Below, piece by piece: positions 1-6,106 of a stretch of DNA of 9,422 nt (position 1 is its first letter; the number at the start of each line of letters is the position of its first letter). Below the pieces are notes generated by a model that was not told the DNA's origin, did not search any database, and saw only the letters and a program-made list of their open reading frames with translations. Where the stretch lies: the NCBI GenBank assembly GCA_019247255.1, contig JAFAPJ010000567.1, positions 1 to 9,422 on the forward strand, written 5' to 3'. This DNA is from Methylobacteriaceae bacterium. Its GTDB lineage: Bacteria > Pseudomonadota > Alphaproteobacteria > Rhizobiales > Beijerinckiaceae. The translations under genes were made by a program, and so were the position numbers.

Positions 1-690
1 GACGAACGGATTGTCGGAGGGGGTCGACCCGTCCGGATCGAGCCGGAACACCTTGCCGAAGCCGCTCGCGAGATCCTGGGCGTGGACGCGCGTCGCGTCG
101 TCCGAGCGTTCGCCGACCGTCACGAAGAGCTTGCCGTCCGGCGCGAAGACGAGGCGCGAGCCGAAATGCAGGTTGTTCGTGTAGGACGGGCTCTGCCGGA
201 AGATGACCGTGGCGTCCTCCAGCCGCGCCGACCCGCCCTCCTCGACGAGCCGGCCTCGCGCCACCGAGGTGCCGTTTCCGTCCCGTCGCGGCTCGGCGAA
301 GCTCAGATAGACCAGCCGGTCGCGGGCGAAATCGGGGCTCAGCGCAACGTCGAGGAGCCCGCCCTGGCCGCCGGGATCCACCGCGGGGACGCCCGGGATC
401 GCGGGCCCTGGCTTGCCGTCCTGCGACACGATCCTGAGCCGCCCGGCCTTCTCGGTGACGAGCACGCGGCCGTCCGGCAGAAACTTGAAACCCCAGCCGC
501 TCGCGATCCCTTCGGCGAAGGTCGTGACCACGACGGGCGTCGGCCGCTCCGGTTTCGGGGCGCGCGTCTGGTCCGGGAAGGCCGGCCGCTGGTTCGGCGC
601 GTTGGGCGGGCGCGGATCGGCCGGCTCGGCCCGGACCGGGGATGCGAGGGCGATCGCGGCCGCCGCGAGCGTGAAGCGGAGAGCCTGCAT
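1..690 (-). CDS. PQQ-dependent sugar (aldose) dehydrogenase, 3' end off the window
   Basis: The first 230 residues are visible; the C-terminal part lies beyond base 1. Family members of the soluble glucose/sorbosone dehydrogenase type (E. coli YliI-like) oxidise the C1 of aldoses in the periplasm, using a PQQ cofactor held in a six-bladed beta-propeller. Residues 1-21 look like a Sec signal peptide: a short basic start, an Ala/Leu-rich core, and a VRA-E cleavage context. A Pro-rich linker (about 22-50) follows. Family landmarks are GWGFKFLPDGR near 66-75, GGQGGLLDVALSPDF at 107-121, HFGSRLVFAPDGKLFVTVGE at 175-194 and GKVFRLDPDG at 212-221. By motif position His175 corresponds to the catalytic base of soluble glucose dehydrogenases. 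The ATG at 690 is preceded by GAGGGA, and the signal peptide begins there. The gene is divergent from the pirin gene. Actual substrate and PQQ supply cannot be judged from the window. Confidence 0.9.
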   Translation of the reverse strand, partial: MQALRFTLAAAAIALASPVRAEPADPRPPNAPNQRPAFPDQTRAPKPERPTPVVVTTFAEGIASGWGFKFLPDGRVLVTEKAGRLRIVSQDGKPGPAIPGVPAVDPGGQGGLLDVALSPDFARDRLVYLSFAEPRRDGNGTSVARGRLVEEGGSARLEDATVIFRQSPSYTNNLHFGSRLVFAPDGKLFVTVGERSDDATRVHAQDLASGFGKVFRLDPDGSTPSDNPFV

Positions 691-814
691 GACGTCCCTC
701 GCGATCGGCCGGCCACGCGCCGCGCCTGCCGGTCTCGATAGGCAACTGGCGTCCGGCTGGCGAGGGCGCCTGCCGCCGCAGCGGCCGCCGCCGTAGCGGG
801 CAGCCGTTGACGGG

Positions 815-834
815 CGCTCGCCCGCGGGCGAGCG
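815..834. promoter_or_regulatory. 20-bp perfect palindrome upstream of the pirin gene
   Basis: The half-site CGCTCGCCCG is followed at once by its exact reverse complement CGGGCGAGCG. It lies in the 169-bp gap between divergent genes and ends 14 bases before the pirin Shine-Dalgarno sequence. A TTGACG hexamer at 807-812 just precedes it, but no convincing -10 box follows at normal spacing. It could be an operator for a dimeric repressor or a hairpin in the pirin mRNA leader. The same gap carries a 13-bp near-perfect direct repeat (772-784 and 787-799, one mismatch), which is pure GC-rich sequence and of doubtful meaning. The function of the palindrome is inferred. Confidence 0.45.
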
Positions 835-859
835 TGATCGGCCCTTCGAGGAGAGCCGC

Positions 860-1801
860 ATGAGCTGGCACAGCGCCGAGGACCCCATCCCCGGAGATCA
901 TTTCAGCTGCGACGCGATCGAGACCCTGATCGTGCCCCGGGCGCGCGATCTCGGATCGTTCGAGGTCCGTCGCGCGCTCCCCTCCGCCAAGCGCCAGATG
1001 ATCGGACCGTTCATCTTCTTCGACCAGATGGGTCCGGCCGAGTTCCTGCTCGGGCAGGGCATGGACGTGCGCCCGCACCCGCATATCGGGCTGTCGACCG
1101 TGACCTATCTGTTCGACGGGGAGGTCATGCACCGCGACAGCCTGGGCACGAGCCTGCCGATCCGGCCGGGCGAGCTCAACTGGATGACGGCGGGACGCGG
1201 GATCGCACATTCGGAGCGGACCGCGCCCGAGCTTCGCGCGAGCGGGTCGAAGCTCTTCGGCATCCAGAGCTGGGTCGCGCTCTCGGCCCGGGACGAGGAG
1301 ACCGACCCGGGCTTCGTCCATTACGACGCGGACGCGATGCCGGTCGTCACGGGCGAGGGCAAGACGGTGCGGGTGATCTGCGGCGAGCTGCTTGGTGCGC
1401 GCTCGCCGGTGGCGGCCTCAAGCCCCACGATCTACGCGGATTGCGAGCTCGAGGCGGGCGCGAGCCTGCCGGTCGACCCGGTCCACGAGGAGCGCGCGAT
1501 CTACACGGTCTCAGGCGCGATCGACATCGCCGGCGACGGCTTCGGGCCGGGTCAGCTCCTCGTGTTCCGGCCGGGCGACCGGATCACGGTGAAGGCGCTC
1601 GAGCGCTCGCGCTTTATGCTGCTCGGCGGCGAGCCGATGGACGGCCCGCGCCACATCTGGTGGAACTTCGTCTCCTCCCGCCCCGACCGGATCGAGCAGG
1701 CGAAGGCCGATTGGAAGGCGGGCCGGTTCGAGGCGGTGCCGGGGGAGGACGAGTTCATCCCCTTGCCCGAGCCGCCGCCTCCGCCGGTCCGCTATCCCTG
1801 A
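860..1801 (+). CDS. Pirin family protein (bicupin)
   Basis: This 313-residue protein has the two-cupin pirin architecture. The N-terminal cupin (about 25-140) carries the four metal ligands expected of the family: His73 and His75 in [17 protein letters not shown], and His117 and Glu119 in [11 protein letters not shown]. Spacing matches human pirin (H-x-H, then H-x-E some 42 residues later). The C-terminal pirin domain (about 165-300) ends with the conserved [18 protein letters not shown] block at 256-273. Bacterial pirins are Fe-binding proteins, some of which have quercetin 2,3-dioxygenase activity and others of which modulate metabolic enzymes; the sequence does not tell which applies here. 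The length is near the upper end of the usual 230-310 residues because of a short N-terminal extension and a Pro-rich tail. The ATG follows AGGAG with six bases between them. The gene stands alone: divergent from the sugar dehydrogenase and convergent with the solute-binding-protein gene. Confidence 0.93.
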   Translation: MSWHSAEDPIPGDHFSCDAIETLIVPRARDLGSFEVRRALPSAKRQMIGPFIFFDQMGPAEFLLGQGMDVRPHPHIGLSTVTYLFDGEVMHRDSLGTSLPIRPGELNWMTAGRGIAHSERTAPELRASGSKLFGIQSWVALSARDEETDPGFVHYDADAMPVVTGEGKTVRVICGELLGARSPVAASSPTIYADCELEAGASLPVDPVHEERAIYTVSGAIDIAGDGFGPGQLLVFRPGDRITVKALERSRFMLLGGEPMDGPRHIWWNFVSSRPDRIEQAKADWKAGRFEAVPGEDEFIPLPEPPPPPVRYP

Positions 1802-1816
1802 GGGGCGTCCGGCGCG

Positions 1817-1839
1817 GCGCGCCTCACGAGGAGGCGCGC
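1817..1839. terminator. Putative bidirectional terminator hairpin between convergent genes
   Basis: A 9-bp perfect stem (1817-1825 with 1831-1839, arm GCGCGCCTC) closes a 5-base loop. It starts 15 bases after the pirin stop and contains the stop codon of the solute-binding-protein gene. There is no U-tract on either side, so intrinsic termination is not certain. The placement at a convergent junction fits a shared transcription end. Confidence 0.4.
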
Positions 1840-2852
1840 TTCACGAAGCGATCGTCGAAGGTCGCCGCGAGGTCGATCTTCGCGGCCGCAAGCTCCGGAT
1901 CGAGCTTGCGGAGCATGTCGAGCACGCTCTCCTGCCCGCTCTGCGCGATCACCCCGGTGCGGGAATAGCTCTCGAGCGAGTTGCGCACGGCCTTGAGGTA
2001 GAGCGGACGGTCGCCGAGGTGGTACTCGGGCGGCACCGTGTCGGCCACCTGCTCGGGCGTCGCGGAGGCGAGCCATTTCAGCGCCTTCAGATGCGCGTTG
2101 ACGAGGCGCTGCACCGTGTTCGGATTGGCCTGGATGAAATCCGACTTGAGGTAGACGACCGCGGCCGGGTTCGAGCCGCCGAACAGCGCCTTGGTGCCGG
2201 CCTCCGTCCGGGTGTCGATGAGGACCTGGATCGCCCCCTCCTCCTCGAGCTTCGCGATGACCGGGTCGAGGTGGGAGACGACGTCGATCTCGCCCTTCTG
2301 CATCGCGGCGACGCCGCCCGCGCCGCCGCCGACCCCGATGAAGGCCGCGTCCGTCGGCTTTAGCCCGGCCTTTACCATCGCGTACTGGACGGTGATCGCG
2401 GTCGACGAGCCGGGCGCCGTGACGCCGATCTTGCGGCCCTTGAAATCCGCCGCGGACCTGATCTCGCCCGCCTTGTCCTTGCGGGCCGCGATCACGATCG
2501 CCGGAAAACGGCCGAGCTCGCACACGGCGCGGATCTCCTGTCCCTTGGCCTGCATGCGGATGGTGTGCTCGTAGGCGCCCGTGACGGCGTCGACCGAGCC
2601 GCCGATCAGCGCCTGAAGGGATTTCGCGCCGCCCCCGAAATCGTTGATGTCGACCTCGAGGCCCTCCTCCTTGAAGTAGCCCCGGCGCTCCGCGATCGTG
2701 AGCGGCAGGTAGTAGAGGAGCGGCTTGCCGCCGACGCCGAGCGAGACCTTGGGCTTCTCGGGCGCAGCGCCCGTCTGCGCGCCAGCCCGCGACGCGGCGA
2801 GCGACAAGGCCGCCAGCGCCCCGGTTCCGACCAGAAGCTCGCGCCGATCCAT
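1824..2852 (-). CDS. ABC transporter solute-binding protein, NMT1/SsuA (NitT/TauT) type
   Basis: A 342-residue periplasmic binding protein. Residues 1-25 form a signal peptide beginning MDRRELLVG, with a hydrophobic core and an AGAQ cleavage context. The paired arginines followed by Leu-Leu fit a relaxed Tat motif. The body follows the NMT1-like pattern: an early strand leading to YYLPLTIAERRGYFKEEGLEVDI (about 47-69), a GGAKSLQALIGGSVDAV block (about 74-90), and FKGRKIGVTAPGSS (137-150), where lobe 1 passes into lobe 2. Family substrates include nitrate, taurine, aliphatic sulfonates and thiamine precursors; nothing visible identifies the ligand. The ATG is preceded by GGAGG with five bases between them. 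No permease or ATPase gene adjoins it: downstream lies the convergent pirin gene and upstream a divergent regulator. It is therefore an orphan binding protein whose transporter partners must be elsewhere. Confidence 0.92.
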   Translation of the reverse strand: MDRRELLVGTGALAALSLAASRAGAQTGAAPEKPKVSLGVGGKPLLYYLPLTIAERRGYFKEEGLEVDINDFGGGAKSLQALIGGSVDAVTGAYEHTIRMQAKGQEIRAVCELGRFPAIVIAARKDKAGEIRSAADFKGRKIGVTAPGSSTAITVQYAMVKAGLKPTDAAFIGVGGGAGGVAAMQKGEIDVVSHLDPVIAKLEEEGAIQVLIDTRTEAGTKALFGGSNPAAVVYLKSDFIQANPNTVQRLVNAHLKALKWLASATPEQVADTVPPEYHLGDRPLYLKAVRNSLESYSRTGVIAQSGQESVLDMLRKLDPELAAAKIDLAATFDDRFVKRASS

Positions 2853-2978
2853 ACCGTCCTCCCGATATCGTTATGCGCCCGTTCTAGCATCCGGGCCGGG
2901 CCGGGACAGCGGGCGTTTGGTCGAAGGGTCTGGGCTCCATTCGCGTGGACGGAACAGAACCGCAGAGGCCAGGGTAGC

Positions 2979-3019
2979 TCTGTCAAATTCTAGACAGACA
3001 AGCTGTCGAGGCTCTGACA
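2979..3019. promoter_or_regulatory. Tandem TGTC-N8-GACA operator-like palindromes
   Basis: Site 1 has TGTC at 2981-2984 and GACA at 2993-2996; its arms extend to six bases (TCTGTC/GACAGA, 2979-2998). Site 2 has TGTC at 3004-3007 and GACA at 3016-3019. Both have exactly eight bases between half-sites and both are preceded by C. The two sites are offset by 23 bp, about two helical turns, so they would lie on nearly the same DNA face. This is the half-site geometry of the Crp superfamily (Crp TGTGA-N6-TCACA, CooA-like TGTCA-N6-TGACA). They lie 72-110 bp before the start of Crp/Fnr gene A and about 130-165 bp before the divergent binding-protein gene, so either or both could be controlled. A TTGACA hexamer reading leftward overlaps site 1 (2981-2986), without a clear -10. 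Confidence 0.6.
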
Positions 3020-3090
3020 CAAACGGGCGGGGCAACGAAGGGACGCCCGCGGTCGCCGGCCGTGGGCGCAAATCCCTCCCGGGGGACAGC

Positions 3091-3882
3091 ATGAGCGCCA
3101 TGAAGTCCGAGGCGACACCGCCGGCGGCGGGCGGCCGCGTGGCGGCTCAGCGCGCCTTCGCGGGCAACCGGCTCCTCGCCTCGCTCAAGCCCGCCGACCG
3201 CGCGCTCCTCGAGCCGCATCTCGAGCCGGTGAGCCTCTATCAGGGCGAGGTGCTGTTCGAGCCAGGCGACGACGTCACCCGCACGTATTTCCCGGGTCCC
3301 GGCACCATGATCGCGCTCGTCGTGCTGCTCCAGAACGGGCGCGCGGTCGAGGCCGCGACAGTCGGGCGGGAAGGCGCGCTCGGCGGCATCGTCTCGTCCG
3401 GCCAGAAGCCGGCTTTCGCACGCGCGGAGGTGCAGCTTCCCGGCCCCGCGCTGCGCATCGAGACGGCGCGGCTCGAGGACGCGAAGCGCCGCTCGGACAG
3501 CCTTGCCGACCTGTTCTGCCGGTACGCCGACGTGCTCCTCGCGCAGATCGTCCAATCGGTCGCCTGCAACCTGCTGCACCCTCTGGAGGCGCGCTGCGCG
3601 CGGTGGCTCCTCACGACGCAGGACCGCGTGGACAGCCCCGAGATCGCGCTGACCCAGGAGGCGCTCGCCGAGATGCTCGGCGTCCAGCGCACCTACGTGA
3701 CGAGCGTCGCCAAGACCCTGCGCGAACGCGGGCTCATCGCCTATGGCCGCGGCCGGATCCGCATCCTCGACCGCGCTCGGCTCGAAGCCGCGGCCTGCGA
3801 GTGCCATGCGGCCGTGCGGGCGCATTTCGAGAGAGTGCTGCCCGAGGTGAAACCGCAGCCGATCGTGACGGCCAAGATCTGA
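3091..3882 (+). CDS. Crp/Fnr family transcriptional regulator (A)
   Basis: A 263-residue one-component regulator. The N-terminal cyclic-nucleotide-binding-like beta-barrel spans about 26-125 (NRLLASLKPADRALLEPHL at 26-44, YFPGPGTMIALVV at 66-78). A dimerisation helix (about 138-175, ending HPLEARCARWLL) and a Crp-type winged helix-turn-helix (about 186-230) follow, with LTQEALAEMLGVQRTYV as helix-turn-helix and RGRIRILDRARLE as the wing region. There is no N-terminal cysteine cluster as in Fnr, and no recognisable RSA-type phosphate-binding cassette of cAMP-binding Crp, so its ligand is unknown. In the recognition helix (VQRTYVTSVAKTL) the first Arg of the Crp RE...R pattern is kept but the Glu is replaced. 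The ATG at 3091 follows GGGGGA; an in-frame ATG at 3100 lacks a ribosome site. It overlaps the ribosome site of the downstream kinase gene, so the two form an operon. It is paralogous to the regulator at 4969-5760. Confidence 0.9.
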   Translation: MSAMKSEATPPAAGGRVAAQRAFAGNRLLASLKPADRALLEPHLEPVSLYQGEVLFEPGDDVTRTYFPGPGTMIALVVLLQNGRAVEAATVGREGALGGIVSSGQKPAFARAEVQLPGPALRIETARLEDAKRRSDSLADLFCRYADVLLAQIVQSVACNLLHPLEARCARWLLTTQDRVDSPEIALTQEALAEMLGVQRTYVTSVAKTLRERGLIAYGRGRIRILDRARLEAAACECHAAVRAHFERVLPEVKPQPIVTAKI

Positions 3883-3885
3883 GGG
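3881..3885 (+). promoter_or_regulatory. Ribosome binding site of the kinase overlapping the regulator A stop codon
   Basis: GAGGG begins within the TGA stop of the Crp/Fnr gene and sits eight bases before the kinase ATG at 3894. This fixes the kinase start and suggests translational coupling of the two genes. A second AGAGG at 3887-3891 is too close to the ATG to be used. Confidence 0.6.
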
Positions 3886-3893
3886 CAGAGGCG

Positions 3894-4952
3894 ATGCCCG
3901 ACCGGGCCACGACAGGGGGCGATCTGCCGCTCGCGCCAGCGCCGGCGGACGGCGCGGCGCTGAACCTCGTGTTCACGGTCGCGAGCCTGCAGGCGATGGT
4001 CAATTCCGTCGATCAGATGATCTGGTCGACGCGGCCCGACGGCTTCCACGACTTCTACAACCGACGCTGGTACGATTACACGGGCATGCCCGAAGGCTCG
4101 ACGGACGGCGAGGCCTGGAACGGCATGTTTCACCCGGAGGATCGCGAGCGCGCCTGGGCGTCCTGGCGCCGCTCGCTCGAGACGGGCGAGCCCTATCAGA
4201 TCGAGTATCGGCTCCGTCATGCGTCCGGCGAGTACCGCTGGGTGATCGGCCGCGCGCAATGCGTGCGCGACGAGGCCGGCCGCATCCTGCGCTGGTACGG
4301 CACCTGCACGGACGTCCACGACCTGAAGATGGCCGAGGAGCAGCGCGAGCTCATCGCCCGCGAGCTGTCCCACCGGATCAAGAACATCTTCGCGGTGGTG
4401 ACGAGCCTCGTCTCGTTCACGTCGCGGGGGGACGCGGCCGCGAAGCCGTTCGCCGGCAAGCTCCTGGCCCGGCTTCATGCCCTGGCCCGCGCCCATGATT
4501 ACGTCCGGCCGCACTCGCAGCCGGAGCGGCCGGACGACAGCCTGCTCGGCCTCGTGCGGCTCGTGGTGGCGCCCTACGAGGGCGAGGCCGGCACGGCTGC
4601 GGCGCTCCGCTTCCGCGTCGACGGGGACGATTGCCCGGTGGGCTCGCATGCCGCGACCGCCGTGGCGCTGATCGTCCACGAGCTCGCCACCAACGCCATC
4701 AAGTACGGGGCGCTCTCGCGGCCCCATGGAAGGGTCAGCGTCCGCGGCGAGAGGCGCGCCGACGATTACCTGCTCGTCTGGCGCGAGCGCGGCGGGCCGC
4801 CGGTCACGCAGGCTCCCGACCGGCGCGGCTTCGGCACGATCCTGGCCCACCGCGCCGCGACCGGCCAGCTGGGCGCGGAGATCGAGCAGGATTGGGCGCC
4901 GGACGGGCTCACGGTCCACATCAAGGTCCCGCAAGGGGCCTTCGCCCGTTGA
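3894..4952 (+). CDS. PAS domain HWE-family sensor histidine kinase
   Basis: A 352-residue kinase with no membrane segment or signal peptide, so probably cytosolic. A PAS fold of the PAS_3 kind covers about 33-145: FYNRRWYDYTG (54-64), MFHPEDRERAW (78-88), IEYRLRHASGEYRWVIGRA (103-121), and a final WYGTCTDVHDLK. The HWE kinase core follows. The phosphoacceptor is His160 in ELSHRIKN. The N box HELATNAIKYGAL (262-274) has His262 and Asn267. The WxE motif that names the family is W296-R-E298 in VWRERGGPP. The G box is RGFGTIL at 311-317. HWE kinases are typical of alphaproteobacteria and often feed general-stress or light-response pathways. No response regulator is encoded in the window, so it is an orphan here. 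Translation appears coupled to the upstream Crp/Fnr gene, and a second Crp/Fnr gene converges on it with 16 bases between stops. The PAS ligand or cofactor is unknown; there is no LOV-type GxNCRFLQ motif. Confidence 0.92.
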   Translation: MPDRATTGGDLPLAPAPADGAALNLVFTVASLQAMVNSVDQMIWSTRPDGFHDFYNRRWYDYTGMPEGSTDGEAWNGMFHPEDRERAWASWRRSLETGEPYQIEYRLRHASGEYRWVIGRAQCVRDEAGRILRWYGTCTDVHDLKMAEEQRELIARELSHRIKNIFAVVTSLVSFTSRGDAAAKPFAGKLLARLHALARAHDYVRPHSQPERPDDSLLGLVRLVVAPYEGEAGTAAALRFRVDGDDCPVGSHAATAVALIVHELATNAIKYGALSRPHGRVSVRGERRADDYLLVWRERGGPPVTQAPDRRGFGTILAHRAATGQLGAEIEQDWAPDGLTVHIKVPQGAFAR

Positions 4953-4968
4953 TCCGACCCTGCCCGGC

Positions 4969-5760
4969 TTACGACGCGCCGCGCGCCGACGCCGGCAGGA
5001 TCGCCTCACGGGCAAGGAGAAGCGTGCCGTAGCACTCGCAGGCGACGGCTTCGAGGCCGGCCCGGTCGAGCACGACGACGCGCCCGCGCTCGATGCGAAA
5101 CAGGCGGCGATCCTGAAAGGCGCGCGTCGCGGTGCTCAGCGTCTGGCGGCTGACCCCGGTCATGAGCGCGAGCGACGCCTGCGTGATGTCGATCTGGTCC
5201 CGGTCGCGGCCCTGGCGGTCATGCGCGACGAGGAGCCAGCGCGCGCAGCGCGCCGCGATCGGATGCAGCGCGTTGCAGGCGATCGTCTGAAGGGCCTGCT
5301 TCAGCAGCACCTTGGTGAAGCGCAGGAGGATGTCGCGCAGCGCGGGATCGGCTTCGGCGGCGGCGTTGAGCGCGTCCACCGAGATGCGGCTCGCGGCTCC
5401 GGGCATCTGCACGAGCGCGCGGGTGAGCGAGGTCGACTCGCTGCCCAGCACCGCCCAGAAGCCGACGAAGCCGTCCGGCCCCACGATCGCGGCTTCCGCG
5501 GCCCGCCCGTCGCGCGTGAGCCCGAGAAGCGAGATCGTGCCGCGCTGGGGAAACAGGGCCTCGCGGACGGGCTCCCCGCTTTCCTGGACGATCCGTCCCC
5601 GCTCGAGCGTCGTCAAAGTCAGATGCGGCTCGAGGGCCGCGAGCGAGGGTCCGGGCAGGGCGCTGAGCAGCGCGTTGCCACGATGTCGGTCGAGGGCGCT
5701 GTCGTTCTCGCGCAAGGCCGTCTCGCCGCGTTCTGCCCGGGATGTCGCCGCGGAGGGCAT
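4969..5760 (-). CDS. Crp/Fnr family transcriptional regulator (B)
   Basis: A 263-residue paralogue of regulator A. The effector-binding barrel is at about 29-128 (LLSALPGPSLAALEPHL at 31-47, LFPQRGTISLLGL at 69-81), the dimerisation helix at about 140-177 (ACNALHPIAARCARWLL), and the winged helix-turn-helix at about 189-235 (ITQASLALMTGVSRQTL). The C-terminal LDRAGLEAVACEC block matches A almost residue for residue. It also lacks an Fnr cysteine cluster and a cAMP-type phosphate-binding cassette. Its recognition helix (VSRQTLSTATRAF) differs from that of A, so targets may differ. The start is uncertain: the ATG at 5760 has no Shine-Dalgarno sequence, and an in-frame TTG at 5715 sits just ahead of the conserved fold. 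Longer forms would run back through the tRNA gene and are rejected. It lies downstream of tRNA-His on the same strand and converges on the kinase gene. Confidence 0.87.
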   Translation of the reverse strand: MPSAATSRAERGETALRENDSALDRHRGNALLSALPGPSLAALEPHLTLTTLERGRIVQESGEPVREALFPQRGTISLLGLTRDGRAAEAAIVGPDGFVGFWAVLGSESTSLTRALVQMPGAASRISVDALNAAAEADPALRDILLRFTKVLLKQALQTIACNALHPIAARCARWLLVAHDRQGRDRDQIDITQASLALMTGVSRQTLSTATRAFQDRRLFRIERGRVVVLDRAGLEAVACECYGTLLLAREAILPASARGAS

Positions 5761-5816
5761 CCGGCCAGAACGCCGCACCGGCCCGAGGGTTCGCGCCGTA
5801 CGGAAAAACCGAGCCA

Positions 5817-5842
5817 GCGACGCCGTCGTCTCGAGGCGTCGC
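5817..5842 (-). terminator. Possible terminator hairpin downstream of tRNA-His
   Basis: Reading leftward, a perfect 8-bp stem (GCGACGCC at 5842-5835 with GGCGTCGC at 5824-5817, 10-base loop) is followed eight bases later by a run of five T (5804-5808 on the plus strand as A). It lies 43 bases beyond the tRNA CCA end and 57 bases before the regulator B start. The stem-to-T distance is longer than ideal, so it may terminate the tRNA transcript weakly or attenuate readthrough into regulator B. Confidence 0.3.
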
Positions 5843-5884
5843 GACCTGGATCGGGGTTGAGCCGTCGCGCCGAGACAGACGGGA

Positions 5885-5961
5885 TGGTACCGCCGCCCCG
5901 GCTCGAACGGGGGACCCCCAGATCCACAATCTGGTGCTCTAACCAACTGAGCTACGGCGGC
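5885..5961 (-). tRNA. tRNA-His (anticodon GUG), CCA encoded
   Basis: A full 77-base cloverleaf. The acceptor stem is GCCGCCG/CGGCGGT, six Watson-Crick pairs with a terminal G1-U72 wobble. The D arm is GCTC-AGTTGGTTA-GAGC. The anticodon arm is CCAGA-TTGTGGA-TCTGG with GUG at 34-36 and G37. The variable loop is GGGTC and the T arm is CCCCG-TTCGAGC-CGGGG. The discriminator is A73 and CCA is encoded. Most bacterial tRNA-His have an extra G-1 paired with C73. Here the discriminator is A, so although the base just upstream is G, it could not form that pair. Published work on alphaproteobacteria such as Caulobacter describes this G-1-less type, with U72 and A73 as identity elements for a divergent HisRS. 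Transcribed leftward, toward regulator B. Confidence 0.96.
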
Positions 5962-5985
5962 CCGGGCGCAGGGCGCGGTTCGGGC

Positions 5986-6014
5986 GATGTATCCCTCCGG
6001 CCGGGCGAAGACAA
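5986..6014 (-). promoter_or_regulatory. Candidate sigma-70 type promoter of tRNA-His
   Basis: Reading leftward, TTGTCT (6014-6009) and TACATC (5991-5986) are separated by 17 bases. They match the housekeeping -35 at four of six positions and the -10 at three of six. The predicted start would lie about 18 bases before the tRNA 5' end, a normal leader length. The adjacent 6015-6027 holds a small inverted repeat GGTCC-GGG-GGACC. Support is positional and moderate only. Confidence 0.35.
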
Positions 6015-6106
6015 GGTCCGGGGGACCGGGACACGGCTCCAGCGTTGACCCACGCCCGTCGATGCAGGACAGCGGCAGTCCGGGCGCGCGCCGGACGGGA
6101 GAGGTC

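Noticed and set aside
82..741. Rightward open frame of 219 codons opposite the sugar dehydrogenase
   Set aside because: It is the antisense shadow of the leftward gene. The product is Arg/Asp/Gly/Pro-rich without a recognisable fold, while the opposite strand encodes a clear signal peptide and family motifs.
3091..3882. Assignment of regulator A as Fnr, FixK or cAMP receptor protein
   Set aside because: There are no N-terminal cysteines, no recognisable cAMP phosphate-binding cassette, and the recognition helix deviates, so no specific subfamily name is justified.
4953..4997. Terminator at the kinase/regulator B junction
   Set aside because: The best structure pairs TGCC-GGC with GCCGGCA around a 22-base loop and needs a bulge; too weak to annotate.
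3741..5015. Leftward open frame of 424 codons opposite the kinase
   Set aside because: Long stop-free antisense frames are expected at this GC content. The product is low-complexity Arg/Ala/Pro sequence with no conserved motif, and the kinase reads perfectly on the other strand.
4726..6048. Rightward 440-codon frame opposite regulator B and the tRNA
   Set aside because: It contains RLERGTPRSTIWCSNQLSYGG, a translation of the tRNA complement, and otherwise low-complexity antisense sequence.
6045..6073. Possible ttuC promoter with TTGACC at 6045-6050
   Set aside because: At 17-base spacing the next hexamer is GACAGC, which does not resemble a -10 box; not supported enough to list as a feature.
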